From positions 1-38,042 of the forward strand of contig JAUIJB010000035.1 in NCBI GenBank assembly GCA_030430455.1: DNA of 38,042 nucleotides. The letters are read 5' to 3'. Below, piece after piece: positions 1 through 7,369 of this stretch (position 1 is the stretch's first letter; the number at the start of each line of letters is the position of its first letter). A program made the translations under genes and the position numbers. Source of the DNA: Verrucomicrobiia bacterium (GTDB lineage Bacteria; Verrucomicrobiota; Verrucomicrobiia; Verrucomicrobiales; Akkermansiaceae). The notes beneath the pieces are model-generated. The model was not told the origin of the DNA. It searched no databases and was given only the letters and a program-made list of their open reading frames with translations.

Positions 1-222
1 CACCCGCAGGAAGGCCTCCTTTTCCACCTCGCCGAAGCACATCTCCCCGCCGGCGGTGCGGCTCATCACGTGGTAGCAGTTCGCCACCCCCTCCATCCCC
101 AGGATCCGCCGCCGGCCGCATCCCATGCCACGGCTTCCACGGCGGAATCCGCCCGGATACCGCGCCGTCGGCAAGCCCGCCTCAAGCACCGCATCCACCG
201 TACATTTCTCGTTGATATTCAT
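1..222 (-). CDS. REP-associated (Y1/IS200-like) transposase, N-terminal 74 residues, cut by window edge
   Basis: An open frame starts at ATG 222 on the minus strand and runs off the left edge. Residues 47-60 carry the block MEGVANCYHVMSRT, followed by AGGEMCFGEVEKEAF. This matches my memory of the start of the Y1 (HUH, single-Tyr) transposase domain in verrucomicrobial REP-associated tyrosine transposases. These enzymes cut and rejoin single-stranded DNA at short palindromic repeats. The HUH metal site and the catalytic Tyr would lie outside the window, so activity cannot be judged. About 40 extra residues precede the domain, including a basic stretch rich in R and G. An AT-rich island with a 13-bp repeat lies just upstream. 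Family call from motif memory only. Confidence 0.68.
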   Translation of the reverse strand, partial: MNINEKCTVDAVLEAGLPTARYPGGFRRGSRGMGCGRRRILGMEGVANCYHVMSRTAGGEMCFGEVEKEAFLRV

Positions 223-277
223 CCAGTTGCAAACCACTACCAAACCTCCGACCCAAGCGCCACAACAATTGTATGCC

Positions 278-319
278 TGTCATTAAATTTTGTCATTAAA
301 TTTGTCATGTCATTAAATT
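278..319. repeat. 13-bp AT-rich direct repeat, three copies plus a fragment
   Basis: TGTCATTAAATTT occurs at 278-290 and 291-303. A truncated TGTCA follows at 303-308, and a third copy (TGTCATTAAATTG) starts at 308. The unit differs sharply in base composition from the surrounding GC-rich DNA. It lies about 55 bp upstream of the transposase start and 180 bp upstream of tgt. It could be a target or recognition element of the transposase, or an AT-rich regulatory site. Confidence 0.8.
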
Positions 320-500
320 GGAGCCTGAAGAGGTCCGGTGATGGTGGCCGACGGACGGGACGGGTTGCGCGGAACGAAGCTGCCCGGCACGCCTCACCTT
401 GCCGCCAATCCTTGGTCGCCCAGGGCGGCCCAGGCCCAGGAATGTTGTCCCCGCTGGATTTGGAATTTGGCAAATGCGCCCCATCCCCTTTGTTCGCACC

Positions 501-1652
501 ATGTTTCGCGTCCTCGCCAAGGATCCCGGCAGCTCGGCCCGCTGCGGGGTGATGTCGCTGCCGCATGGCGAGGTCGAGACCCCGATCTTCATGCCGGTCG
601 GCACCCAGGGCTCGGTCAAGACGCTCCACCCGGAGGAGCTCGAGCTGATCGACGCCCGGATCATCCTCGGCAACACCTACCACCTGTGGCTGCGCCCGGG
701 CCACGAGCTGATCCGCGACCTCGGCGGCCTGCACGGCTTCGCCGCCTGGGACCGCCCGCTGCTGACCGACTCCGGCGGCTTCCAGGTCTGGTCACTGGCC
801 AAGCTGCGCAAGATCACCGAGGAGGGCGTGCGCTTCCAGAACCACCTCGACGGCGCTCGCATGCTGCTCACCCCGGAGCTCAGCATGGAAATCCAAGCCG
901 CGCTGGGGTCGGACATCGCGATGCTCTTCGACGAGTGCCCGCCCTACCCCTGCGAGCGTGACTACGCCGCCGAGTCGCTCGCCCTGACCAGCCGCTGGGC
1001 GCGGCGTTGCCGCGACTGGGTCGACCGGCACCAGCCGCGCTCGGGGGACGGCCGCCAGCACCACTTCGGCATCGTCCAGGGCTCAATCTGGGCCGACCTG
1101 CGCGAGCAGAGCGCCCGCGAGCTGGTCGAGGTGGGCTTCGACGGCTACGCGGTCGGCGGGGTCTCGGTCGGCGAGCCGGAGGCCGAGATGTTCCGGGCCA
1201 TCGAGCACAGCGTCCCCTTCCTCCCCGAGGACAAGCCGCGCTACGCCATGGGCCTGGGCACCCCGCCCCAGATCCTCGAGATGGTCGGCCGCGGGGTCGA
1301 CCTGTTCGACTGCGTCATGCCGACCCGGGTGGCCCGCCACGGCCAGGCCTTCACCCTCGACGGCCCGATCCACATCAAGAACCTCGAGTTCGAGCGCGAC
1401 GAGCGCCCGCTGTGCGAGTCGGCCCACCCCCACGTCGCCCGATTCTCCCGCGCCTACCTCCGGCACCTCTTCCGGGCCGGTGAAATCCTCGCTTTGCGGT
1501 TGCTTTCCTTCCACAATCTTTATTTCTTCCTCCGCCTCGCCGCCCGGGCCCGGACGGCGATCCATGACGGGAACTTCCTTGAATTCAAGGAGTCCTTCAT
1601 CAATCGCTACACCGCCAACGGCGCCAAATCCGCGCAATCCGCGAACTCATGA
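501..1652 (+). CDS. tgt: Queuine/preQ1 tRNA-ribosyltransferase (tRNA-guanine transglycosylase)
   Basis: Exchanges guanine-34 for preQ1 in GUN-anticodon tRNAs, a step of queuosine synthesis in the cytoplasm. I chose ATG 501 (383 residues) because the family's opening block FRVLAKD...ARCGVMSLPHG starts there; the open frame extends upstream to 399 without family similarity. The TIM-barrel active-site motifs are present: TDSGGFQ (D90), FDECPPYP (143-150), YAVGGVSVGEP, and the nucleophile Asp in DLFDCVMPTR (D270). The C-terminal zinc site is unusual. The normal CxCx2C just before SRAYLRHL is replaced by C305-ESA-H309-P-H311-VARF, with only the His of HNL (H338) retained. The stop overlaps the yajC start (ATGA), so the two are probably translationally coupled. 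Identity is secure; zinc binding is not. Confidence 0.96.
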   Translation: MFRVLAKDPGSSARCGVMSLPHGEVETPIFMPVGTQGSVKTLHPEELELIDARIILGNTYHLWLRPGHELIRDLGGLHGFAAWDRPLLTDSGGFQVWSLAKLRKITEEGVRFQNHLDGARMLLTPELSMEIQAALGSDIAMLFDECPPYPCERDYAAESLALTSRWARRCRDWVDRHQPRSGDGRQHHFGIVQGSIWADLREQSARELVEVGFDGYAVGGVSVGEPEAEMFRAIEHSVPFLPEDKPRYAMGLGTPPQILEMVGRGVDLFDCVMPTRVARHGQAFTLDGPIHIKNLEFERDERPLCESAHPHVARFSRAYLRHLFRAGEILALRLLSFHNLYFFLRLAARARTAIHDGNFLEFKESFINRYTANGAKSAQSANS

Positions 1653-1996
1653 CCGACATTCTCACCGCCACCGCATCCCTCCTCGCCGAGAACGGCGCCC
1701 CGCCATCCGGCAACCCGCTCGGCGCCAGCTGGGTGCCACTGGTCCTGATGGTGGTGATGTTCTACTTCCTGCTCATCCGTCCGCAACAGCGCCAGCGCAA
1801 GGAGCTGCAGAAGCGCATCGACGCGATGAAGACCGGTGACCGGGTCGTCACCACCGCCGGCATCCACGCGCTGGTCCACAACATCAAGGACAAGACCGTC
1901 GTCCTCAAGGTTGCCGAGGGCACCATGATCGAGTTCGACAAGCAGGCCGTCGCCGCGGTCCACAGCAAGGAGTCCGCCGCCAGCACCGCCAAGTAG
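1649..1996 (+). CDS. yajC: Preprotein translocase accessory subunit YajC
   Basis: Small inner-membrane protein that joins SecDF as an accessory of the SecYEG translocon. The 115-residue product has one membrane segment (about residues 29-43), then the family signature LLIRPQQRQRKE and a cytoplasmic domain containing KTGDRVVTTAGIHA. Length is typical of YajC. It overlaps the tgt stop by 4 bases and is followed 82 bp later by secDF. The tgt-yajC-secD/F order is common in bacteria and supports the call. Confidence 0.97.
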   Translation: MTDILTATASLLAENGAPPSGNPLGASWVPLVLMVVMFYFLLIRPQQRQRKELQKRIDAMKTGDRVVTTAGIHALVHNIKDKTVVLKVAEGTMIEFDKQAVAAVHSKESAASTAK

Positions 1997-2078
1997 GCCC
2001 GGCCCGACGTCCCTAGATTCACCGAAGCCTCGAACGAACGGCGCCATCCACGCCGCTCCAGTCGAAACCCTCCTTCCC

Positions 2079-4547
2079 ATGTCCACTCCGTTCCTCGCCG
2101 CCACCATCCTCGAGGATCCCCTCCTGCTGTTCCTAGTCGGCCTCTCGCTGCTGGTGCTGTTCATCTGGTACTTCGCCTCCGAGCGCGAGCGGATGAAGCG
2201 CAACGTCGGCACCGTGCTCGTGCTCGGCGTCACCGGCCTCTGCCTGCTCGCACTCTACCCGCCGGGCGACACGCTCAAGGGCGGCATCGACATCGTCGGC
2301 GGCTCGTCCTTCAGCCTCAAGGTCCAGCCGAACATCGATCCCGACACCGGCGAACCGCTGCCGATCACCCAGGACGAGATCGAGCAGGCCAAGGCGATCA
2401 TCCAGAAGCGCCTCGGTGGCGGCGGCACGAAGGACCTCCTGATGGCGAGCGTCGGCACCGACGGCATCGACCTGCAGATGCCGGGAATGTCGCCGGAGGA
2501 GGCGAAGCAGACCGAGGAACTGCTCGAGCGGGTCGCCAAGCTGGAGCTGCGCGAGGTGAACATGAACGGCTTCGAGCGCGACCCCAGCGGCCGCTCCCTC
2601 GCCCAGCGCGTCTACGAGGACGAGGAGATCATCCCGGGCTTCAAGGCCTACCTCCACAAGGCCGAGGACCGCGAGGGCGTGATGCAGGAGGAGTATCTGC
2701 TGCTCAGCAGGCGCAACATCGTCGACGGCTCGAACATCGTGAAGGCCTACCCGCAGATGGACGGCGCGGCCAGCATCGTCGGCGTCGAGCTCGATGGCGA
2801 GGGCGGCGACGCGATGTTCCGCGCCACCAAGGGCATGCGCAAGGAGTACGACCGCATCGCCGCGCTGCTCGACGACGAGGTGATCACCGCGCCGACGGTC
2901 AACGACACGCTGTCGAAGAACTTCGTCATCACCGGCCAGAAGAACCTCGAGGAGTCGCGTGAGCTCGCCAGCCAGCTCAACAACCCGCTCAAGAACCCGC
3001 TCAAGATCGAGGAGAAGAGCGCCATCTCCCCCGCCCTCGGCAAGGCGGTGGTCGAGCAGGGCGTCATGGCCGGCGTCATCGGCCTCGGACTCACCGCGGT
3101 GTTCATCCTGATCTACTACCGCACCGCCGGTCTGGTCGCCCTGCTCGGGCTGACCGTCAACACCGTGCTGATCTTCGGCGCGATGGCGATGTTCGGCTTC
3201 ACCTTCACGCTGCCCGGCATCGCCGGCATCATCCTGACCATCGGCATGGCGGTCGACGCCAACGTGCTGATCTACGAGCGGCTGCGCGAGGAACTCGGCC
3301 ACGGCAAGTCGCTGGAGACCGCCATCAACACCGCCTACGAGAAGGCCTTCTCGGCGATCTTCGACGCCAACATCACCTCGCTCATCGCCGCGGTGATCCT
3401 GTTCTGGCGCGCCAGCGGCACCGTCCAGGGCTTCGCCGTCACCCTGACCGTCGGCCTGCTCTCGTCGATGTTCTCCGCGATCCTGGTCACCCGCGTGTTC
3501 TTCCGCTGGGCCAACGACCTGAAGATGCTCAAGGGGCTCTCGTTCCTCAACCTGGTCAAGTCGCAGGGCTTCGACTTCCTCGGCAAGCGCAGGATTGCGC
3601 TGGTCATCTCCAGCCTTCTGCTGGTCGCGGCGATCGGCGGCTTCGCAACCAAGCGCACCGACGCCCTCGGGGTCGACTTCACCGGCGGCACCCTGATCCA
3701 GTTCCAGTTGGGCGAGGAGGTCAAGATCGGCCAGGAGGAGGCGCAGAAGGCCCTCGACGGACTCGAGCTGAGCTCCAAGCCGATCATTCAGGAGCAGGTC
3801 AACCCGACCACCGGGGAGCTGCTCACGATCCGCTGCGACAGCGCCGACGCCGACAAGATCGAGCGCCACCTGCGCCAGACCTTCGAGCCGCTCTCGCAGA
3901 TGAACCCGGTCCTCGACGCGAGCGGCAACGACACCGGCGAGACCCGCTGGGCGATCGACGCCACCACCAAGGAGGTCTCGGCCACCCTCGGCAAGGAGTT
4001 CTTCACCAACTCGCTCATCGCCCTGGGCATCGGCCTGTTCGCGATGCTGATCTACATCAGCATCCGCTTCGAATTCTCCTTCGCGCTCGGCGCCTTCGCC
4101 GCCCTCGTCCACGACATCATCGTGGCCACCGGCATCGTCGTCCTGCTCGGCGGCCAGCTCTCACTGATCCACGTCGGCGCGATCCTCGCCATCGCCGGCT
4201 ACTCGGTGAACGACACCATCGTCGTCTTCGACCGCATCCGCGAGTCGCTTCTGACCTCGCGCGGCAAGGTGATCGACCTGATGAACGAGGCGCTCAACGC
4301 GACCCTTTCCCGCACCATCCTCACCTCCCTGACCACCATCCTCACCGTGGCCATCCTCGCCTTCTACGGCGGCGCCTCGCTGCGCGAGTTCTCGGTGATG
4401 ATCCTGGTCGGCCTGATCGTCGGCACCTACTCGTCGATCTTCGTCGCCTCGCCGGTGGTGCTCTGGTGGGGCAGCAAGCGCGGCCGCAACCTGCGCAAGG
4501 AGGTGCTTGACGCCTCCCTCGCCGGCGAGCCGGAGGCCGCCAACTGA
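2079..4547 (+). CDS. secDF: Fused protein-export protein SecDF
   Basis: One 822-residue protein holds both SecD and SecF, proton-driven helpers that pull proteins out of SecYEG on the periplasmic side. The SecD half has GGIDIVGGSSFSL after a membrane segment, a periplasmic P1 domain, then a membrane bundle with GMAVDANVLIYERLREEL. The SecF half begins near residue 495 and shows LGVDFTGGTLIQF and YSVNDTIVVFDRIRES, the matching transmembrane motif. Two hydrophobic segments (about 15-33 and 43-61) precede the SecD motif, one more than in the usual six-helix SecD. The start ATG at 2079 places this extra segment in frame without an upstream alternative. Next gene starts 4 bp after the stop. Confidence 0.97.
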   Translation: MSTPFLAATILEDPLLLFLVGLSLLVLFIWYFASERERMKRNVGTVLVLGVTGLCLLALYPPGDTLKGGIDIVGGSSFSLKVQPNIDPDTGEPLPITQDEIEQAKAIIQKRLGGGGTKDLLMASVGTDGIDLQMPGMSPEEAKQTEELLERVAKLELREVNMNGFERDPSGRSLAQRVYEDEEIIPGFKAYLHKAEDREGVMQEEYLLLSRRNIVDGSNIVKAYPQMDGAASIVGVELDGEGGDAMFRATKGMRKEYDRIAALLDDEVITAPTVNDTLSKNFVITGQKNLEESRELASQLNNPLKNPLKIEEKSAISPALGKAVVEQGVMAGVIGLGLTAVFILIYYRTAGLVALLGLTVNTVLIFGAMAMFGFTFTLPGIAGIILTIGMAVDANVLIYERLREELGHGKSLETAINTAYEKAFSAIFDANITSLIAAVILFWRASGTVQGFAVTLTVGLLSSMFSAILVTRVFFRWANDLKMLKGLSFLNLVKSQGFDFLGKRRIALVISSLLLVAAIGGFATKRTDALGVDFTGGTLIQFQLGEEVKIGQEEAQKALDGLELSSKPIIQEQVNPTTGELLTIRCDSADADKIERHLRQTFEPLSQMNPVLDASGNDTGETRWAIDATTKEVSATLGKEFFTNSLIALGIGLFAMLIYISIRFEFSFALGAFAALVHDIIVATGIVVLLGGQLSLIHVGAILAIAGYSVNDTIVVFDRIRESLLTSRGKVIDLMNEALNATLSRTILTSLTTILTVAILAFYGGASLREFSVMILVGLIVGTYSSIFVASPVVLWWGSKRGRNLRKEVLDASLAGEPEAAN

Positions 4548-4551
4548 GCCC

Positions 4552-5259
4552 GTGAAGTCCCCCGTCCTCGCCCTGGTTCCCCTGCTCGCGGCCACCGCTG
4601 CCGGGCACGAGAACCATCCCCCGGAGGACAGCGAGATCCCGCTCGGGATCGAGGTCGTCACCGGCTACCGCAGCGAGTATGTCGACCGCGGCTTCTCGCT
4701 GGGCCACCAGGTCCTCGACGTCCAGCTGCAGGCCGAGGTGGCGCTGGGCGACGAGTGGCTGCTCGACCTCGGCGCTTGGTATGCCGGCGCCACCGGCTCG
4801 GGTGACTTCTCCGAAGCCGCCGGCTTCCTCGACCTCGTCCACCAGGCCGACCTGTGGGAGGCCGGCCTCGAGCTGACCGCCCGCGCCTACGACCACTCGC
4901 GCTTCCGCGACGGGGTCGACGTGGCGCCCTATTTCGCTTGGATCCCCACGCCCGACTGGCGCCTTGCCAGCCAAGTCGCCTGGAACAGCGGGGCCTCGGG
5001 CTGGTATGGCGACCTCAGCGCCGAGTGGTCGCACCCGTTGGGCGAATCCGCCTTCGTGAGCGTCCTCGGCGGCACCAGCTGGACCTCGGACTACTACAGC
5101 CGGAGCGGCTGGAACGACCTCTTCGCACGGCTTTCGCTGACCTACCTGATCAACCGCCACGTCGCCGTCACCCCCTTCGTCGGGACTTCCGTGCCGACGC
5201 GCTCGGGCCCGCCAGGCGAGCGCCTCTTCGGCGGCCTCTGGTTCGAGGTGAACTTCTGA
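4552..5259 (+). CDS. Putative outer-membrane beta-barrel protein (TorF-like)
   Basis: The frame opens farther upstream, but GTG 4552 gives a clean signal peptide (KSPVLALVPLLAATAAG) and sits 4 bp after secDF. The predicted product has 235 residues. After the signal comes GYRSEYVDRGFSLG, which resembles the start of TorF/TIGR02001-type putative porins. It is followed by alternating amphipathic strands rich in Trp and Tyr. The protein ends in FEVNF, the aromatic C-terminus expected of a BAM substrate. Location in an operon with SecDF fits an exported protein. The transport substrate is unknown; a plain structural barrel is also possible. Confidence 0.72.
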   Translation: MKSPVLALVPLLAATAAGHENHPPEDSEIPLGIEVVTGYRSEYVDRGFSLGHQVLDVQLQAEVALGDEWLLDLGAWYAGATGSGDFSEAAGFLDLVHQADLWEAGLELTARAYDHSRFRDGVDVAPYFAWIPTPDWRLASQVAWNSGASGWYGDLSAEWSHPLGESAFVSVLGGTSWTSDYYSRSGWNDLFARLSLTYLINRHVAVTPFVGTSVPTRSGPPGERLFGGLWFEVNF

Positions 5260-5301
5260 GCCCCCCGCCGGGCGGAGCGGGTCGGTGTGCCAAGCGGCGG
5301 A

Positions 5302-6141
5302 TCACTCCCCGGCCGGACCCGGCCGACCCTTGCGGTCCTCCGGGCCGCGGGGACCACGGCGTCCCCGCCGGTCGCCCTTGTGCGGGCCGGGCGGGTCCAG
5401 CTCGTCACGGTCGAGCTTGAGGTCGTCGTTGCGGTCGAGAGCCTCGAAGCGATCCTCCTGGGCATCCTCGCCGAGTTCGCGAACCTCGGGGCCGGCACGG
5501 AACTCCTCGAAATCCACGAAGCCGTCGTCGTTGCGGTCGAGCTTTTCGAGCCGGTTGAAACCCGCCCCCCGCGCGCGCTCGTCGCGGGGGCCGCGGCGGC
5601 GGTCCGGCCGGTCGCTGCGATCCAGCTGGCCGTCGTCGTTGGTGTCCATCCGCCCGAAGATCTTGCGCTGGCGGTCCTCCGGCATGCGCGCCACCCACCC
5701 CGACTGGCGGAACTCCTCGAAGCTCAGCCCGCCGCTGCCGTCCTTGTCCAGCTCGCGCATGCCCTGGAAGCGCCTGCGGTCCTCACGCTCGTCGACGGGC
5801 CACTCGTTGCGCTCGATTTCACCACTGCCGTCCTTGTCCAGGCGCTTGAAGATCTTCACCCGAACCTCGTCCGGCAGCTTGCCGGGCCGCCCCATGCCGG
5901 CGAATTCCTCGGCCGAAATCCCCCCGCTCTTGTCGAGGTCGGCCTTCTTCCAGACCAAGTGCGGCGGCGGCCCGGGACGTCCCCGGCGGCCGTCGTCACG
6001 GGCGCCGGCTTTCCCTGCCGGGCCCTGCGGTCCGGGGGCGGGCTCGCCGGCCGGGGCGATCGAGCCGCCGGCCAGGCTGCCGGCCAAGGCGAGGGCGGCA
6101 ATCCGCGGGATTTGTCCGCTGAGTCGTCCGGTGAAATTCAT
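5302..6141 (-). CDS. Secreted EF-hand calcium-binding protein
   Basis: ATG 6141 gives a 279-residue protein with an N-terminal signal-like segment (RIAALALAGSLAGGSIAPAGE). Six EF-hand loops follow: residues 68-79 (DLDKSGGISAEE), 102-113, 132-143, 166-177, 202-213 and 236-247. The first, second, third and fifth are canonical. The last, DRNDDLKLDRDE, has Leu where the invariant Gly sits at loop position 6. Linkers are Arg, Gly and Pro rich, and the tail (250-279) is very basic. Such multi-EF-hand exported proteins are frequent in Verrucomicrobiota and Planctomycetota; role unknown. Convergent with the barrel gene, divergent from metF. The frame stays open upstream opposite metF, which I treat as an antisense artefact. 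Confidence 0.85.
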   Translation of the reverse strand: MNFTGRLSGQIPRIAALALAGSLAGGSIAPAGEPAPGPQGPAGKAGARDDGRRGRPGPPPHLVWKKADLDKSGGISAEEFAGMGRPGKLPDEVRVKIFKRLDKDGSGEIERNEWPVDEREDRRRFQGMRELDKDGSGGLSFEEFRQSGWVARMPEDRQRKIFGRMDTNDDGQLDRSDRPDRRRGPRDERARGAGFNRLEKLDRNDDGFVDFEEFRAGPEVRELGEDAQEDRFEALDRNDDLKLDRDELDPPGPHKGDRRGRRGPRGPEDRKGRPGPAGE

Positions 6142-6330
6142 GGCTTTGATGGCACACCCGGCGGCCCCGGGAGTCGATCGGGAAACCCGTCGGGCGCCCC
6201 GAAGTTGCGAGCTCCGCGATGGTTTTTTGTTGGCCCGGGCCCCGCTCCCGGGAGCATTCTCGCGGCGCGGGCCCGGGAAAGCGACGAAAGACCGGACCCG
6301 GAGCGTCCCTCCGCCCGCCCCAGACTCACC

Positions 6331-7242
6331 ATGCACATCGACGACATCCTCGCCCGCAAGCGCCCTTCCTTCTCCTTCGAGTTCTTCCCGCCCCGCACCG
6401 GGAGCGCGGTCGAGGAGCTCTACCGCACCATCGTCGAGCTCGAGGCCTACGAGCCCTCGTTCGTCTCGGTCACCTACGGTGCCGGCGGGGGGACCCGCGA
6501 GCGGACCCACGACCTGGTGGTGCGCATCAAGGAGACCACCCGGATCCCGCCGGTGCCCCACCTGACCTGTGTGGGCCATTCCGAGGAGGAAATCGACGAC
6601 ATCCTGGCCCGCTACGCCGAGGCCGGCGTGGCGAACATCCTGGCCCTGCGCGGTGACCCACCGAAAGACTGGCCGGACTACGACTGGTCGCAGGGAACCT
6701 TCGTCCACGCCACCGACCTGGTCCGCTTCATCCGGCGCTTCAACGAGTCCGGCCGCCATCCCGACCCGCGCGGCTTCGGCATCGGGGTCGCCGGTTTTCC
6801 CGAGGGCCACCCGGACACGCCGAACCGCCTCGCCGAGATCGAGCACCTCAAGGCCAAGGTCGACGCCGGCGCCAACTACATCTGCACCCAGCTGTTCTTC
6901 GACAACCACGACTTCCTCGACTTCCGCGACCGCTGCCGCTTCGCCGGGATCGAGGTCCCGATCATCGCCGGGATCATGCCGGTGACCTCGCTCAAGGGAA
7001 TGGAGCGGATGGCCGAGCTGGCTGCCGGCGCGCGCTTCCCCGCCAAGCTGCTGCGCGCCCTCGACCGCGCCAAGGGGGACCCCGAGGCAGTCGCCAAGGT
7101 GGGCGCCCATTACGCCGCCCAGCAGTGCAGCGAGCTGCTCGACGAGGGCGTCGACGGCATCCACTTCTACACGCTCAACAAGAGCAAGGCGACGCGCGAG
7201 ATCTACTCGAGCATCGGCCTCGGCCCGGCGGTCGAGGCCTGA
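6331..7242 (+). CDS. metF: 5,10-methylenetetrahydrofolate reductase
   Basis: Flavoprotein that reduces methylene-THF to methyl-THF for methionine synthesis. The 303-residue product is the normal bacterial size. ATG 6331 opens with MHIDDILARKRPSFSFEFFPP, where Glu17 is the expected catalytic acid. Further family blocks are SVTYGAGGGTRERT, PHLTCVGHSEEEI, ILALRGDPP (folate/FAD contact Asp), FGIGVAGFPEGHP, GANYICTQLFFD and IIAGIMPVTS. The end DGIHFYTLNKS is also typical. It stands alone, 189 bp from the divergent EF-hand gene. I looked for a SAM or SAH riboswitch in that gap and did not recognise one. Confidence 0.97.
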   Translation: MHIDDILARKRPSFSFEFFPPRTGSAVEELYRTIVELEAYEPSFVSVTYGAGGGTRERTHDLVVRIKETTRIPPVPHLTCVGHSEEEIDDILARYAEAGVANILALRGDPPKDWPDYDWSQGTFVHATDLVRFIRRFNESGRHPDPRGFGIGVAGFPEGHPDTPNRLAEIEHLKAKVDAGANYICTQLFFDNHDFLDFRDRCRFAGIEVPIIAGIMPVTSLKGMERMAELAAGARFPAKLLRALDRAKGDPEAVAKVGAHYAAQQCSELLDEGVDGIHFYTLNKSKATREIYSSIGLGPAVEA

Positions 7243-7330
7243 AAGCCCAAGGCCCCGAGCCACCCACGGCTGGGCCGCGACCCTGCCGGGTCGCCACGCC
7301 CGGCGCGAGGGGCGCGGTCCCGCCAAATGC

Positions 7331-7355
7331 GGCGGGGTTCGGCGGGGTTCGGCGG
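7331..7355. repeat. 10-bp tandem repeat GGCGGGGTTC x2.5
   Basis: Two exact copies (7331-7340, 7341-7350) and a half copy lie between the convergent ends of metF and the next gene. No function visible. Confidence 0.7.
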
Positions 7356-7369
7356 CAAGCCGACTCCAC

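Noticed and set aside
399..500. N-terminal extension of Tgt from ATG 399
   Set aside because: The extra 34 residues have no family similarity, and the family start matches ATG 501.
2133..4112. Long open frame antisense to secDF
   Set aside because: Same artefact: acidic, repetitive composition opposite a well-recognised gene.
6142..6330. SAM or SAH riboswitch before metF
   Set aside because: I found no recognisable conserved core; the gap is short and GC-rich without a terminator-like T run.
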